Positions 1-12,663 of a stretch of DNA of 64,000 nucleotides are shown piece by piece. Each line of letters starts with the position of its first letter. Within the stretch, counting starts at the first letter, position 1. This DNA is from Heliopora coerulea (Eukaryota > Cnidaria > Anthozoa > Scleralcyonacea > Helioporidae), in the NCBI GenBank assembly GCA_030142905.1, contig JASJOG010000069.1:675001-739000 (forward strand), read 5' to 3'. The translations under genes and the position numbers were made by a program. Below the pieces are notes generated by a model. That model had not been told where the DNA came from, did not search any database, and was given only the letters and a program-made list of their open reading frames with translations.

Positions 1-50
1 AAGGATTATTACAGCTAAGTTGTCATTCATTTTGAACTTTCTCTTTCCAG

Positions 51-147
51 GAACATCACAAGCATGCAATATCAAAAGATACGTGGAATTTACTTTTAGA
101 TTTTAGTAATATGATAACAGATGATATGAGCAACTATGACGAAGAAG
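51..147 (+). CDS. DCUN1D1: DCUN1D penultimate exon (97 bp)
   Basis: Starts on a codon boundary (GAA CAT CAC AAG) after ctctttccag and ends in phase 1 with GAAGAAG before gttcgt. Encodes the conserved helix with DTWNLLLDF and the start of the SNYDEEG motif. Confidence 0.88.
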
Positions 148-2734
148 GTTCGTATCACATTTTGTATAAAATTAGAAGTACGGTGCAAAATAACATAGGA
201 TAAGATGAAATGAATGAATCTTTAAAATAAATTTAAATTGACAAAAGTTGGTTCTTTTCTCCCTTTTTTTAATTAATAATTCACCTATTTCTGTTATTTG
301 CTCTTGTCTTCTACTGTCGGTTTAAAAGTTCCAACACTGTGGACTAGAAACCCTGCGCCTTACCATGTTGTCAAAAGCAAAAAATAGTTCGACATTGTTT
401 CTGTGGTACCATTATCTCAACACGCAATATTCCATGTCTTGGAGATTTTCTTGCGCGCTCCAATATGCTGTTATGCTTCCAGTTCGTTGGTGTCTCTCAG
501 GCCTCAATCCAATATTGTGCTGTTGGCAAATACCTGATAGATTAGATTTTCCAGACGTAATATTTTTATCTTTACCTAATGTCCTTGCCTAATGTCCTTG
601 CCGAAATGACCAAACATATTTGACTGTACAGTCTTCATCAGTGTTAAAACGGTGCGCACATTTATTTAGTTATCGTAATTGCTGTCCCTGTTCATGCGTA
701 GGAGGTAAATGATGTGACTCCAAAAAGGAAAAGTCGGCTATTAAAGCATGCTAATGCCTCGTTTGATGAGTCGTTGTTATTTCATATTGGGTCCCCTCGA
801 GTGTGTTCCGTTTAAAAATTTTAATGTGAATTTGTACTGTGGTTTTTGTCTGAAGTACTGGGCCGGTTATGAGTTATGATTATTGATTTTGTTGAAGAAC
901 TAGCTACTCAAGCCACCACGCATAGTTTACATATCACTTGCGCTTAAGGTTCACGTTCGTGTTCACGTGCAGAAGGTAACTTGGTTAGAAAGTACTTACT
1001 GGCGAGTAGTCTCCGCTAGTTGTGGAGTACAGGACTCTCATGTTTAAGAAAATTTCCTTCGAAGAATTACTGGGGATTCTCAGGAATAATCATAGAAGTT
1101 ACAAATTTTAATGAATTATTAAAGTTTTAATAAACATGTTAACGGTAATGAAATATGGAGTTCGAACGGTTGCTATAACAACTGTAACGTTTCAAAATGG
1201 TGCCCAGTTTCCGTTCAATCTAATTTAATTTGACAAAGAGTTCGGTGATCCCCAATTTTTTCATTAAAACTTCTCTTATGGATTAAGTAATGAATACACA
1301 ACTTTTTAAGATTTGTAAATCAAATTATTATTTTTTTCTTTTCTTTCAAAAAACTTGATCTTCAGAATTTTTTTTCGGCCTCCACCCTCTCGCAAAAAAG
1401 GTTTAACTATAGTTGGTTAACCGTGGAAAGTTCAAAATCATCAAAAATTCCAAAAGTATAAACGTAATGGAATTTTGATGAATATGAACCTCATTAAATT
1501 AAAGATTATTATTATGAGTAAAAGCGGCATTATCGGATGAAATGGGATGACGTAGAAATCTAGGGAACTCAGTAGAATCTTACCTGTACAAATTTTGATA
1601 GACGCGTTAAGGAATTCTCGAATTTTGCTGTGAGAGCCCAGGCCGAGTGAAGCTTATGCAGTTTATACCAAGGTGACTAATAAACGTTTTTAGACAAAGA
1701 ATCCAATGCGTAACGCTTCAAAGTACGTTACGTTATTGATGTCATTCCATGCGAAAGGTGAAATTTAGTATAGTCTTGCTAATGAATGTGCATACACATT
1801 GGCACAAAGATATGCAATCTCAAGGTTTACGTTAAAGAACATGAAACTGTTGACGATAGCAATTGAAGTAATGATAATTACAACCAAAATAATTTGAAGA
1901 ACAACGAGAGTAATAATAATAACTACCGCAGGAACGATAAAACAACCGTAGGAACGATAATAACTAGCAAAATATTGATCACGGAGTCATGAAAAGACGA
2001 ATCAAAGTAACGATAAAAACTAAAGTTATGATAATAAGCACTAAAGTAATGATAATAACTATTCAAGTAATGATGGTAGTGAAGAACGAATAGTAAAATA
2101 ATGATAACATGTGAAGTAGTAATAACAACCAAAGTAGTAACAATAATTGAACTAATGTTACAAAAGTAATGGTGATATCCAAAAAAATAATGAAAGACAA
2201 TGTGCGAAAGTTCGTTTCTCGTGACTCTAAACTTGCACATGCATAACTTTAATCCACAAGGCTCAAGTCAACAAACGTTAGGCGATAACAACAAAAGTAA
2301 TGATAATAAGTTGTAACAGTAAATCAATAATACTTAGTTTTTCCATTTTACTACACAAAAATAATTCATGTCAATTTGAAATACTTAAATTCATAAGAGA
2401 AAGATATACAGTAAAACTAACATTTGTTTGTTCGTCTGTTTATTTTCTCCATATAAGTTAGAATTGCTATCGTAATCGTTTTGTTTTGATTAAATATGGC
2501 CGGTCGCGAACGTTCATCAGGCACAAGTGAACGCTTTGTGTTCGTGATCTTCGGTTAACCTCAGGCGCACTTGCGTAATATATATATTATATATATTATT
2601 GCGTAATATTTTGCGTATATATTATATATATTATTGTATATATATTATATATATTATATATATATATTATATATTATATATATATTATACATATTATATA
2701 TACATTATATATATATTATATATATTATATATAT

Positions 2735-2779
<45 letters not shown>

Positions 2780-3713
2780 TAGTAATAGTATTTCGCTTAC
2801 CTCAAAGCCGCAACAGTCTGTTTCACCCGTGGGGAATGTATATATATATATTTATAATTTATCAGATATACTGCATATAATCGGTACTTGAAAATTTTTA
2901 AGATAGGTTAACTCGAGAAGTCTGTGCTACCTTGACGATTACGCGCAATTTGCTCCTACTGTATTAGTAATTTGAATTTTTCCTCTTTTTTATAACCTAG
3001 ATATATCATAAATTGTCGTTTATATTCTAGACACAATCCTATTACGCGCTCATCCAAAGAACCCACTGTCCAACAACCCGGGAACACGAAAATTGTGAGC
3101 TCGAATGCCATTTTCGTTAATAAATTTTTTCTATTGATTTTTCCATTCCTTTCGCATTCTTTACTGTAATTTTGTATAACAATTGTGGCCTTGCTATGAA
3201 CACAATAGCAAGAATTATCAAGGTCGAGGTTTATGTTACCAGTCAAAGCCGAAGACTGAGGTGTACAACACAAACTGATGCGTCAACAATTCTTGCTATC
3301 ATGCGAACATTTTATCTTCTGCCCAAAAGAGTACCAAGGAGTAAAAACACCCAACGATTCATTTGTGAACAAATGTGAGGGAAATATTGTGAAAGATTGA
3401 CTGCAGGAATGACTTGGTTTTTAAATGAATAAACACTAACGTCTATAGATGTGACCTAATGAGTTTGCGCCATTTGGAATTAGCTACATATTTGTCATTA
3501 ATCAGGAATGAGATATAGTATCAAAGTTTTTTAATAATTAACTTCACTCTTGACAAGCGACTTGACTTTAGCAAGATAATAGTCCTACCAGTGTTCACAC
3601 CTTTGTTTTGTTAATTTTTATCATCATCTTCTTTAGGGGCGTGGCCTGTTCTAATTGATGAATTTGTTGAGTTTGCCAAGCCGCTCGTCCAAGGCAAACA
3701 AACGTCAGTTTGA
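51..3713 (+). CDS. DCUN1D1: DCN1-like protein (DCUN1D1/2-type), 3' end of gene, two exons
   Basis: Scaffold co-E3 that promotes NEDD8 transfer from UBC12 to cullins. Two exons join in phase: 51-147 and 3637-3713, about 58 codons to a TGA stop. The first follows a good pyrimidine tract and AG; the intron donor is GTTCGT and the acceptor is cttctttag. The joined peptide carries the end of the PONY/DCUN1 domain: [20 protein letters not shown], then DEEG across the junction, then [24 protein letters not shown] and AWPVLIDxFVEF are hallmarks of the family. The ending QGKQTSV resembles DCUN1D1 and DCUN1D2 more than DCUN1D3-5, but I cannot separate 1 from 2; invertebrates usually have one such gene. 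The UBA-like N terminus and most of the PONY domain lie upstream of the window. Convergent with RNF7, which encodes a partner in the same reaction. Confidence 0.9.
1865..2330 (+). repeat. Degenerate AAGTAATGATAATAACT-type minisatellite
   Basis: Loose repetition of an approximately 18-20 bp unit close to AAGTAATGATAATAACT, with variants such as AAAGTAACGATAAAAACT and AAGTAATGATGGTAG. The drift is too strong for a clean period. The antisense open frame over it is an artefact of the skewed composition. Confidence 0.6.
2577..2775. repeat. AT/ATATT microsatellite
   Basis: About 200 bp of TATATATTATATATATT-type sequence ending in an uninterrupted (TA)n run. The open frame across it translates only to Tyr/Ile repeats and is not a gene. 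Confidence 0.9.
3637..3713 (+). CDS. DCUN1D1: DCUN1D terminal coding exon
   Basis: Begins with GG, completing a glycine codon with the G left from the previous exon, then encodes [19 protein letters not shown] and ends at TGA 3711-3713. The WPVLID-FVEF segment is the conserved C-terminal helix of the PONY domain that contacts the cullin WHB region. Confidence 0.9.
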
Positions 3714-3842
3714 AAATGTTAATGACAGTTAATATAACAGCCTTCCCTCAACCAGAAATGGCATCAACCACTGTGTGATGGTGAACAAGTGTGATGTCAG
3801 CAGGAGAACCTGGCCTTTCAGTAGCTTTCCAACGCTTTGTAA

Positions 3843-3848
3843 AATAAA
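3843..3848 (+). promoter_or_regulatory. Candidate polyadenylation signal of DCUN1D
   Basis: AATAAA 130 bp after the stop codon, followed by TG/T-rich sequence (ctgtattttatt). Position and context suit 3' end formation. Confidence 0.5.
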
Positions 3849-4166
3849 TCTGTATTTTATTAATCTATAAGGTAAACTTCCTGTATGTAAGAACTCGCAT
3901 GAACGTTTATGAAAAACTATGAGTGGAAAAGTGACTATTTTGAGTATGCGTTAAATACTGATGTTGTAAAAGTCCGAGCATCCGTGTTAACCATAAAGAA
4001 GAAAGCTACTTCTGGCAAATCCTATTTTGACGGCTTTCCTGCACACAGTTTGCAGCATCCACAAAAGAAAGTCAACATTATTTCTTCCTGCTCAATTATG
4101 ACTTGATTGTAATAAGAACCGAATTTTGTACAACAAAAACAATAATTTGTTGACGTTTACTCGCAG

Positions 4167-4640
4167 TTAGTCTTTGATAGATTGTGCTAGTACAATTTTT
4201 GGCATAATTTGCCATTATGAGCACAATTTTCACGATGTTTCCGAAAAAAGCACTGCAAGCATAATTATCATTTTCCGCTTCTTCTGAAGCATTAAAATAC
4301 TCATTTTTCTATGCTGAAAGAGTTTATTATCAGAATCTACTAGTAATCAGCGTCAAATAGCATGAGAATGTTTTTAGTTTCGTAACCAGTCTCTACTGAG
4401 AACTGACCCACTGCCCGCGGGCTCTAGCGCTGTAGTGCTGTAGCGCTGTTTTTTTAACAATCAAGATGGCGACTTACAGTGATTTGGAGGATGGCAGTGA
4501 TTTAGAACGAGAAAACGAAGTGACAAACAGGCAGTGGTCCAGGAACAGCTGAAATAATCCGATAACAAACTCTGAGGTTAATTGAAGGGAAGTAATTATG
4601 GAAAGAGAGGAACATCTGATGCGAAAAATGTAATTTTCTG
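4167..4640 (+). mobile_element. Fragment of the TAGNCTTTGATAG hAT-like element
   Basis: Begins with the terminal repeat TAGTCTTTGATAGATTGTGC and runs about 470 bp. It matches, in reverse complement, the right-hand parts of the element at 29589-32466: 4167-4345 pairs with 32290-32466 and 4345-4640 with about 30010-30325. Here the two parts are contiguous, so this copy preserves the site into which the Crypton of the other copy inserted. A short frame opens at 4466 (MATYSDLEDGSDLERENEV) and ends after 28 codons. No opposite end is seen, so the copy is truncated. Confidence 0.65.
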
Positions 4641-5969
4641 CGACTATTTTATGTCTGAATTGATCAACCTGCCGGGTATATGTTATTCGTTAATTTTACG
4701 GCCACAAAGTTTTTGAGATAAAGGAGTCGCACTGTCTAGTAATTGGGCTACATTTTGCTGGCAGATACTGCATGAGGTCTTTATGATAGCTTGGTTGATA
4801 TCGAACAGCTGTTCAATATACGATTAACTTTAATTCAGGATTGTTAATCTGTTGTTTAGTTCCTCATTGTTTTTTTGACAGGTCACGTTTTATTTTCTAA
4901 ACATAAAACCTTTTTGAATCCCCTCATTGAAAATTTAAACTTTCTTCAGCAATAAATTCTAATCGGCGATTAAGCTAATCGTTTTTTGAGTCACTGAACA
5001 CAGAAAGATCAAAATATCGACAAACGATGAAGAAAAGTGTCGAGAACAGGCCGAAAGTATGGAAAGTAGGTCAAAATCAATGTGTTTTGAGCAAATTGGA
5101 GAGGATTTCTCAGAACGCACTGCGTACTGTCGTAGATGCCTTTCCAATCCACTTCATAGCTTGCATAAAAGAAAAGAGTGGTTATTTCGACAACAGTAGA
5201 ACCTCCGTGAAGGGCTGGAAGAAGTCTGTCCGTCAAAGGGTTGATTTATGTAAACCCGTCATCCTTGTGATTAAAGAACGAGATAAAATCTTGTCACTTC
5301 TCTTGTGAAATTTTTATTAAAGATTGGTATCCAATATAAGGGGTCCAATAAAAGAGTGTCTGTCGTTCCCTAAAAGTATCTCTGACAGTGATTAAATGGC
5401 CGTTTTACCAGGACGGAATATTACGTCCCATTAAGGAGGTATAACCTGAAGTACAGGTGTCCTGAAGTAAGGTTTCGAAAATTTTGCGTTACCCGGCATT
5501 GCACACATCTCTTACCGTATTAAACTTTTTTTTATATATGGCGAACTTCGAGCGGAAAACGTTATAATAAAACATAAAAAGCCAAATTAAAGTGTGGAAG
5601 GGGGCTGGGTGTATTTGCCAGGGAGAGCAAACTGGTGGGGGCGGAAATCACTGGGGGTTGCCTGAAAAATAAAAATAAACCAGAGTTGATTTACTTGTAA
5701 CAGACTCTATCGATGGATTTCTTACATGCAGATCACATTAATTCGTCAAATTTACGATGAAAACGTTTATTTTGATCGGGCTTCTCTGGGACTGACTGTC
5801 CAACCCCTCGGCCATTCTTCTACTTGGGTCGGTGGTACCTGCCGGACGATATTTTTATGGGACGGCAAATTTCTTAAACCGGCAATTAGAACACATGCTT
5901 ACCTTCTGCATATGTATTCCTAATGTATCGTAGAATGATGTTAATGGTCGTCTGTTGGCGGTATAGAAT
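4641..5969. other. Intergenic, nothing recognised
   Basis: Scattered short open frames on both strands (for example 5027-5308), none with a recognisable domain. No repeat structure seen. Confidence 0.5.
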
Positions 5970-6165
5970 GCCCCTTGATGTAAGTGGTTGCGTATCTACG
6001 CTAATGAATGTCGCTTTCTATGCAAAAATGGTAATTGAAAGCGACAGAAGCGTTAATGAATGTCGATTGAATAAAATGAATGTCTTTTTGCGTTAACGAG
6101 TTTGAGGTTGACGTTAATGAGAGTATATTTTCTGGTAATGAACAGCAAAAGGTGTAGTACTTAAT
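5970..6165 (+). repeat. Dispersed repeat, copy 1 (pair with 29391-29560)
   Basis: Shares, in the same orientation and order, GAATGCC..TTGATGTAA, CTATGCAAAAAT, AATAAAATGAAT, and GCTAACGAGTTT/GTTAACGAGTTT with 29391-29560. The nature of the element is unknown. Internally it repeats CGTTAATGAATGTCG-like units. Confidence 0.6.
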
Positions 6166-8055
6166 TGTAGTTTTAGATGTATATTTATTCGTCAGTCCCA
6201 CCGAAAATCATCTAAGGATGAGTAGGCCATCTATATAAAGAATAGAATTAATATTATAACACTCGAAGAGAAAATAACTGCCGATAAGATACTAGAATGA
6301 AATTAAAACTATGCTGGTCGTGTCCAGCAAATTACCGTAATGTTTGGCATTGAAAAAACACAATCTTCGTTTATTTTGAACAGCAAGTAATGCAGTTATT
6401 GTTACGACACGTTGCTGTATAGACTGTTGAAGGGAGCATTTCTGCAGCGACTGTCCTAATTTGCGCGGTTGAGGGGGTGGATTGTTGGGATCGTTGAGAT
6501 TAAGCACAAGGAAATGATAGCACTACAGTTATGGGAGTCAAGTAATTGCACTGATATGAAGCGAAAGAAAAGGCCTGTTGAAGTCAAACAGACTTCAACA
6601 TTATTTTGTTAATAATTAGAATAATTGTGTACGTCTATGTATAAAATAGAATGTTAATGTTAGTTTTATTAGTGATACACGGCCATTTGAAAATCAGCAT
6701 CGCTGAAATGCTACCGTGTTTTAAATAAGATTAAATAATAATAATAGACTAAAAAGGTTGTCTTTGACTGGTTTCGCATGGCTTAGGACTTGGTCAGTAG
6801 CAGGTGGACTGTTGAGGCGTACAACTGTATTGCACAAGAGATCTGACATCCAGAATTGTCATGTTTCGAGGTCTCTGTCGCAAAAATGCGAGAAAGAATG
6901 AAGACGACCACTAGTACATCCCCCTTTGAACTGTTGTAACTTGATGAGGTCTCCTCTATATTGTTTAAATTCTCAAAATTTGATCGCAAAAGTAGTGTCT
7001 AGTTTTCAAAGGTATTTCCAGTGTTTCCGAAAGGGTATAGAAATAAAAATATCTAGCAGACTCCATTTCACGTCTTTTTTGTTCCGTATAATGTATATCC
7101 ACTTTTGTACCAAATGCACATGAAATAACAGGAAACTTCTGGACAGGGGGCACCTCCCATGCTGTCCGTTAAGTGGAGGTTCCATCGTAGTAATAAATCA
7201 TGTACATCTGTGGAACTGAACGAAATCACGCAAAACTTTGCGTATCAATGCACCTCGTTACCGTTAAGATCTCAAGACGAAAATATCTTTGTTTTCATTA
7301 CACATGAGTTCCCAGACTGCTCCCCCTTTAAGCAGAACGTCACGTTTTCTGAAACAGCCATAAACCCGAGATTTATTTGGCACAAAATTTGGAAGGGAAT
7401 AAATTTGATTTGTCTAAAACAAAAAAATGACCGTGGACCAGCACAATTTTTTTTGTTATCCAGTCAAGAGAAAGGTTAAAATATCCTTAAAATATATTTC
7501 AAAGGGAGAATTTATTCTAGGTACATGATTTTATAATTTTTGTATCTTAGTTCGTGCCACTTTATTACAGTTTATTCAAGCTAAGCTACAACGATGAAAC
7601 TGTGGCTTGGTAATTGTATTGAGCAAAGCTACTGAAGTTTCATTAGAAACAAATGTAATTGTTTTCTAAAGCCCATGTACTGAGATATTTCAGTGCAAAT
7701 AGTATTAATATGGAATTTTCCTCAAGCGTTTTAATAGACTAAACTCGATCAATTTTCCGATGACCGACTTATGCATCTGGACCATAGACTATATTTGATA
7801 ATTCGTACCTTGAGCAACAATCAGATACTCATTTTTTGACACTCAAAGTGAGTTCACTCGCTACAAGCTAGCGATGGATCCTTTCTCAGCCATCTTTTAA
7901 TTCACTCAACCAACGATCGCCCTTCCACAGTCAAGTATTATTCGAAAACATTTATGGAATAGACTAAGATAGACAAAACGATCATTGACATGTGGAAGAA
8001 AGAGCAGTGGGCCAAGGATAGAGCAAGAAAGAACGCCACATTCTGCCGTCATTAT
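6166..8055. other. Intergenic, nothing recognised
   Basis: AT-rich unique-looking sequence. The longest frame (7159-7479, 106 codons) has no recognisable motif and no splice or start context worth calling. Confidence 0.5.
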
Positions 8056-8745
8056 TCCACTACTTTTGCTGTACATCATTGATTTTTATTCTGGATATAA
8101 GATGCAAACCAACGAAGTTCAACACCGTTCATTCCACACAATCTAAGTTTCTCAAGCACTATGTCATGATTAATCGCGTCAAAAGGGTTCTGAATGTCTG
8201 GAAATAGTACCCCATTTATAAGACCTTTGTCGATGTCTAACAACCAATGATTTGTCGGGTTTATAGAAGAGATGTAGTAGTTGAGTGAGATTTTCCAAAA
8301 TCTGATTTCTAAAATATTGCTGTGTTTTAGGAACTTAGTAATTTTTTTGGAAACCAGGCTTTCAAAGATTTTAGCAATTATTGGTAGGACAGAAATTGGA
8401 CGATAATTATCACTTTCTTAAGAATAACCTGACTTAAATGTTCGGGTAACAATTACTTGCTGTCAATCATCTGGAAAAGTCTCTTAATAAATTTTGCCGA
8501 TATTCTGTCAGATCCCCGCTGATTGACTGTACATCTCTATATTTATTATCGACCAGTAAATAGCATCAATATATATCTTCTGAATGTCAAAAGTTGTATA
8601 TACATTGATTTGGATATCTGTCCAGCACCTTTAACATTATTATTTGGGAGCTTTAGTGGAAGACTAGAACCAGTTTCGATAAAGTAATTGTTTAACACAT
8701 TCGCAATATCTTCATCATCAGTAACAGTAGTTGTATCGTCCAACT
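8056..8745 (-). mobile_element. Non-LTR retrotransposon (CR1/L2-like) reverse transcriptase fragment, decayed
   Basis: Reading the minus strand from 8743: a segment DEDIANVLNNYFIETGSSL (the linker before RT in CR1/L2-type LINEs). After frameshifts and stops comes DNYRPISVLPIIAKIFESLV (RT motif 1-2), then NPFDAINHDIVLEKL (RT motif A region, D-x-NHxILL) and LRWFASYI. Order and spacing match the first half of a LINE RT. The YADD box and the endonuclease are missing. At least two frame breaks make it a dead copy. Confidence 0.85.
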
Positions 8746-8841
8746 AATTTCAGATAAAGTAAAAAACAAATTCCGAAAAACAATGACATCTTGAAAACCT
8801 AAGATATGAGTTAATAACAAGACGACGAATGATTGCGATGA

Positions 8842-8878
8842 TATTTCGACTTTATTGCAAAGTCATTGTCAAATCGAA
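8842..8878 (-). repeat. Short dispersed motif TTTGACAATGACTTTGCAATAAAGT
   Basis: On the minus strand: TTTGACAATGACTTTGCAAT followed by AAAGTCGAAATATCATCG. Close copies occur at 16213-16268 and 57125-57170, also minus strand. Such sequence often ends Penelope-like or other polyA-less elements; identity unproven. Confidence 0.45.
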
Positions 8879-9816
8879 ATGAATTACAAGCAAGCAATGC
8901 GATTTATATAGTTACAACGATGACATCATCAACTGGAATGCAGAAGACACACGTGAATGATTACAAAGCCAACATTAATGACTCAAGATGTCATTTTCAG
9001 AATTTGTTTTTTACTTTATTTCTTATAATTTCAGATAAAAACTCCGTTTTTGGATGTTTTCCCAGTAATTTGGTTTATTGACTTATTTTGGATCGTCTTT
9101 ATTATTATTAATACAATCATGATAATATCGAAACTTAGCTTACTTGACTATTGTATTAATATTATTTTTGGCCCTTTCATATGCCAAGTAAAAAAGAACA
9201 GAATTATTTCTAATCTCTGTTTTTGAGATAATCGCGATGGGTACAGTGTTTTCTAATTTTGGGTGTAAACCAAGGCGTATAAATGCTTTTACTTTCCTAA
9301 CACGCAATGGTGAATGCTTGTCCTCAATTTTTAGTTCACAATTCTCCCAACTATGAAAGGGATGAGGTGTTTACCGCAACTTTGCAAGGTCTCTACCACA
9401 TGTTAACAAGTAGCGATTCTCAACATTTTGTGAAATAACCCATAGCCCACCTAGCATGAATAAGTACATCTATTTTTGTAAGGAATTAGGAAGAAAAGGT
9501 GCCCAGTAAAAACATCAATACATTACAAAAGCAGAGCTGTTGCTGAATATCACCTGCTTCCCGGATACGATAATATTATCATGCCAGCACATACTGTGAA
9601 AGTCAAAGTTCAAAACTGATCTACAATGTTAAGATTCTCAAATTTTGGGGCTGCCGTACACATGAATAGACTGAGTACGGATCTTAATCAAGCATACCGT
9701 TGCCGTACAACAACAAATTAAAACAAAAGAACTAATGAAAAAGCGAGTCCAGTGAAGTTTAGCAGATGCGGGTGAATTAATTAGGCAATCGCGGGCCCAG
9801 CTCTGTTCACCAAAAT
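8879..9816. other. Intergenic, nothing recognised
   Basis: No gene, RNA or repeat that I can support. Confidence 0.45.
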
Positions 9817-9940
9817 CTAACTATAACCCAAATCCTGACCATATCTTAACCCTAAATCTAATTTTCACCCTGACCCAAGCTCTAAACCTGGTCATACTTT
9901 AACCCTAATCCTAACCCAAGGCCAAAACCAAACCCCAACA
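9817..9940. repeat. Degenerate telomere-like CCCTAA tract
   Basis: About 120 bp of loosely periodic AACCCTAAATC, ACCCTGACC, TTAACCCTAATCCTAACCCA, resembling diverged (CCCTAA)n, the C-rich strand of the animal telomere repeat TTAGGG. Either an old interstitial telomeric tract or a chance CCTAA-rich minisatellite. Confidence 0.5.
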
Positions 9941-10104
9941 GGTCAGCGGTTTGCCTGCGTCCATTAAACTGCACTCTAGCTGAAAAAAACAAAGCGAGAA
10001 ACAAAAGGGCACAAAGAACAAATGATTGAAAGTCATGCGTGAAAGGATGAACAATCGGAAGTAAACCCTCAAAAATTCTTTTCAGACATTAACCATTTTG
10101 AAGC

Positions 10105-10335
10105 ATGATGTCTCCCCTTGACAAGTAAAATCTCCTGACGTTAGCTGGAGTCAAACAATAGAAGACTACTCCAGTAAAATTTTCTAGTGTTAGCTGGAGT
10201 AAAACAATGGGACTACTTCCGTCAGGAAAGAGCTAATTGAGATAGTTATAACTGTCTCCCCTAGACAAGTAAAATCATCAAACATTAGCCTGAGTAAAAT
10301 TATAGATAACTGATTCTGCTAGGATAGAGCTGAGT
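10105..10335 (+). repeat. Minisatellite with GACAAGTAAAATC / TTAGCTGGAGTAAAA units
   Basis: Three diverged units of about 65-75 bp, each with GACAAGTAAAATC or CCAGTAAAATTT, then TCCTGACGTTAGCTGGAGT (variants CTAGTGTTAGCTGGAGTAAAA, CAAACATTAGCCTGAGTAAAA), then GACTACT. The same unit occurs in reverse complement at 56835-57010. Confidence 0.7.
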
Positions 10336-11132
10336 TTTTCTTCAAAGTAGAGGGAAGTGACTAAAGAAAAACGTCTTCGATAATTTCATTTCTCTCCGGG
10401 ATTGAAGCATACATGTACATAGGATGTGTATAGTCTGTAGTGGTTTCAGCGTGATGTGTGAAAGCAGATTCTTTATGTAGAGCGCGTGCAGGATTATGTT
10501 CAATCACAATCTCAACATCGTTTGCCGTCACCCATATAGATGGAAATACAATCATTACACTTAACTTCCTAAACTATGGCTGCAATCTCTTTCGGTAGAC
10601 AGACCTTTGGTCTTTCATATCGAAACGAGCCTGCGATGAGGCTTCAAAGTGGTTTTGACTTCAAACCTATTTAATGTGCGCACAGACATTCCTTGAAAAT
10701 TAGAGATGACCACAAACCCAGTCAGTTCAGATTCTTAATTCTGGGGATTATTTTGTCTTCACGTGCTTTCTCAATGTAACTCAGTTTACGTCAGAATGCT
10801 GGTCACACGAAATATGTTTGTTCGCATTTTTCTTCTTAAGTATACAAATAGACTACAAAAAACCAGCATTTTACAAGGAACTATTTGATGTTTATTCCAG
10901 AAAGGAGGGAAAAGTGAAAATAATTTAAATTGACAGTAACAGGGTGTGTGTGAAACCTCCATTTTTACTGCTTTGATTTTTCATTTTGTTTTTTATGATA
11001 AATTATTTTTTCTTTCCCAACTAACTTATCTCCTGTTGATTTTGTATATTTACGGGGATAGTGACAAGGGTCTAACTGGCGGCCATTTTGAACTTCATTA
11101 AGTTGTAATTGAGATTATAATAATATTTATTA

Positions 11133-11164
<32 letters not shown>

Positions 11165-12544
11165 GAAGGTAACAACACTATATTTTGTTTCCAGAACAAA
11201 GTATTGTGTTAATAGAAAAGAAAAAAAAATACCACATCACTACACTCAAAACGGCACGGCAAATTTAATAAACATCTAGTTAAATATATGTATTACTTAA
11301 CCATGTATTTCGAACCAACTCACATTATAAAAAATGTGAAACACTACGTTACAAATATATTAAATAAAAATTGGGATGTTAAATACATGTAAACTAGTTT
11401 TACAACATTTGTACGGCATGAGGGTGAATTCATTGCTAATGAAATCACCCGCGTAATGAATAAAAAAACTTTCCATCCTTGTGAAATTGTTTGAAAACTG
11501 GGTCAGTGAGGAATAATTTTAAAAAACAACCCAAACAGTTTCAATATAAGAAAAAAGTGTCTTCTTACCTTTCAAGTATATTAACATCGATATTCACATT
11601 TTCCTCATAAGGCAGTATACTCTAATTTGATCTACATTTTGACCTATAACTACTATGCAATTACCTAACCATTTTTGAAAAACAGCTATAATAGTGAAAA
11701 ATTCAATGTTGTGTTGTGTAAAAATTAACTACACACCGGTTCAAACGCACTTTGAAGAATTCTTTAACTTACTAAAATAAAAACTTCTCAAAAACCAAAC
11801 CTGCATTTTGACCTATGACCATCTTTTTATAGTATTTTTGAAATGTTGATTTTTAATTAAGATCTATTTGGGAGATAAAAAAGGTCCTGGGAAGGAAAGG
11901 CATACATCTATACTTCAGTAATTTATAAACAAATTATTCTATTAAATTATTCCACTTTCCAAATCCCTACCAGCATTCTGACCTAAACTGACTGTACAGA
12001 TCGACCTCTTGTGTTGCGTGCAATGATGAAACTCAAATCGCACTGTTGGTGTATGTGTTTTTGCGATGGACCTATACTTCTACGTCGACACGAGATAAAG
12101 AGGAAATGCTTATGTCAAAGAACGCAATCGTTGGTTTGCTATTGACACGTGGACTTAATGAGTTGGGCTTACGGAAGGTTTTACGTTCAACTGTTTTCAG
12201 ACAAACATTCGAGTCATCGACATATCTACGCCCCCAACGTGGACATGTAGACACGTAGTACATTAGTTCATACATACTATACTAATGCGTACTATACTAA
12301 TACGTAGAATACATACTACATTAATTCTCACGCTTCAAAGTTCCGACATTTTCGACAAGAGCCGCTAAGTCGGTACATCCTATTCACAGTCTGTGGTTGA
12401 CTGTTGGCTTGGCCTTAGAGGGTTAATTAATACAGTTCAAAAAGTTCATTAATACAGTTCAAACAATTTCTAATAGTCTAGAATTGTAATGATATTGTGC
12501 TATCTGTCAATAGTTACTGATACTGTAAGTTTACACAACCGATG
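10336..12544. other. Intergenic 3' flank between DCUN1D and RNF7
   Basis: Holds an (ATT)n run at 11130-11164 and otherwise nothing recognised. As DCUN1D (+) and RNF7 (-) converge here, the 3' UTR of RNF7 must lie at its right edge. Confidence 0.5.
11130..11164. repeat. (ATT)n microsatellite
   Basis: TTAATTATTATTATTATTATT-type run of about 11 units. Confidence 0.9.
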
Positions 12545-12663
12545 TTATCTACCAATTCTTTGCACAACCCAGTCCTTCTGACATAGGGGGCACCGATTAT
12601 TTTGAACCACCCAAAGCGACATACAGCAGTTATGAAACGAGTGATTGCATTCTCCCCATACAA
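12545..12663 (-). CDS. RNF7: RNF7 exon 3 (terminal)
   Basis: Preceded on the minus strand by gataactttcag-type acceptor (ctttcag). Begins with TT completing a valine codon. Encodes [20 protein letters not shown], then [18 protein letters not shown] and TAA at 12547-12545. The longer overlapping minus-strand open frame reads it out of frame and is not the gene. Confidence 0.95.

Larger units (their letters stand above)
148..3636 (+). other. DCUN1D last intron
   Basis: Intron of about 3.5 kb between the two coding exons. It holds a degenerate ATGATAATAA-type repeat tract (1865-2330) and a long AT microsatellite (2577-2775). I see no other coding signal; the short open frames are scattered and unlike any family I know. 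Confidence 0.75.

Noticed and set aside
1923..2240. Minus-strand open frame of 105 codons
   Set aside because: Lies antisense to an ATGATAATAA-type minisatellite; the His/Tyr/Ile-rich translation is a composition artefact.
2634..2891. Open frame of 85 codons rich in Tyr and Ile
   Set aside because: Translation of the AT microsatellite.
4466..4552. Short frame MATYSDLEDGSDLEREN as a host gene start
   Set aside because: It is part of a repeated hAT-like fragment present again near 30.1-30.2 kb, where it also stops early.
7159..7479. 106-codon frame
   Set aside because: No recognisable domain, start or splice context, and no repeat partner; consistent with chance.
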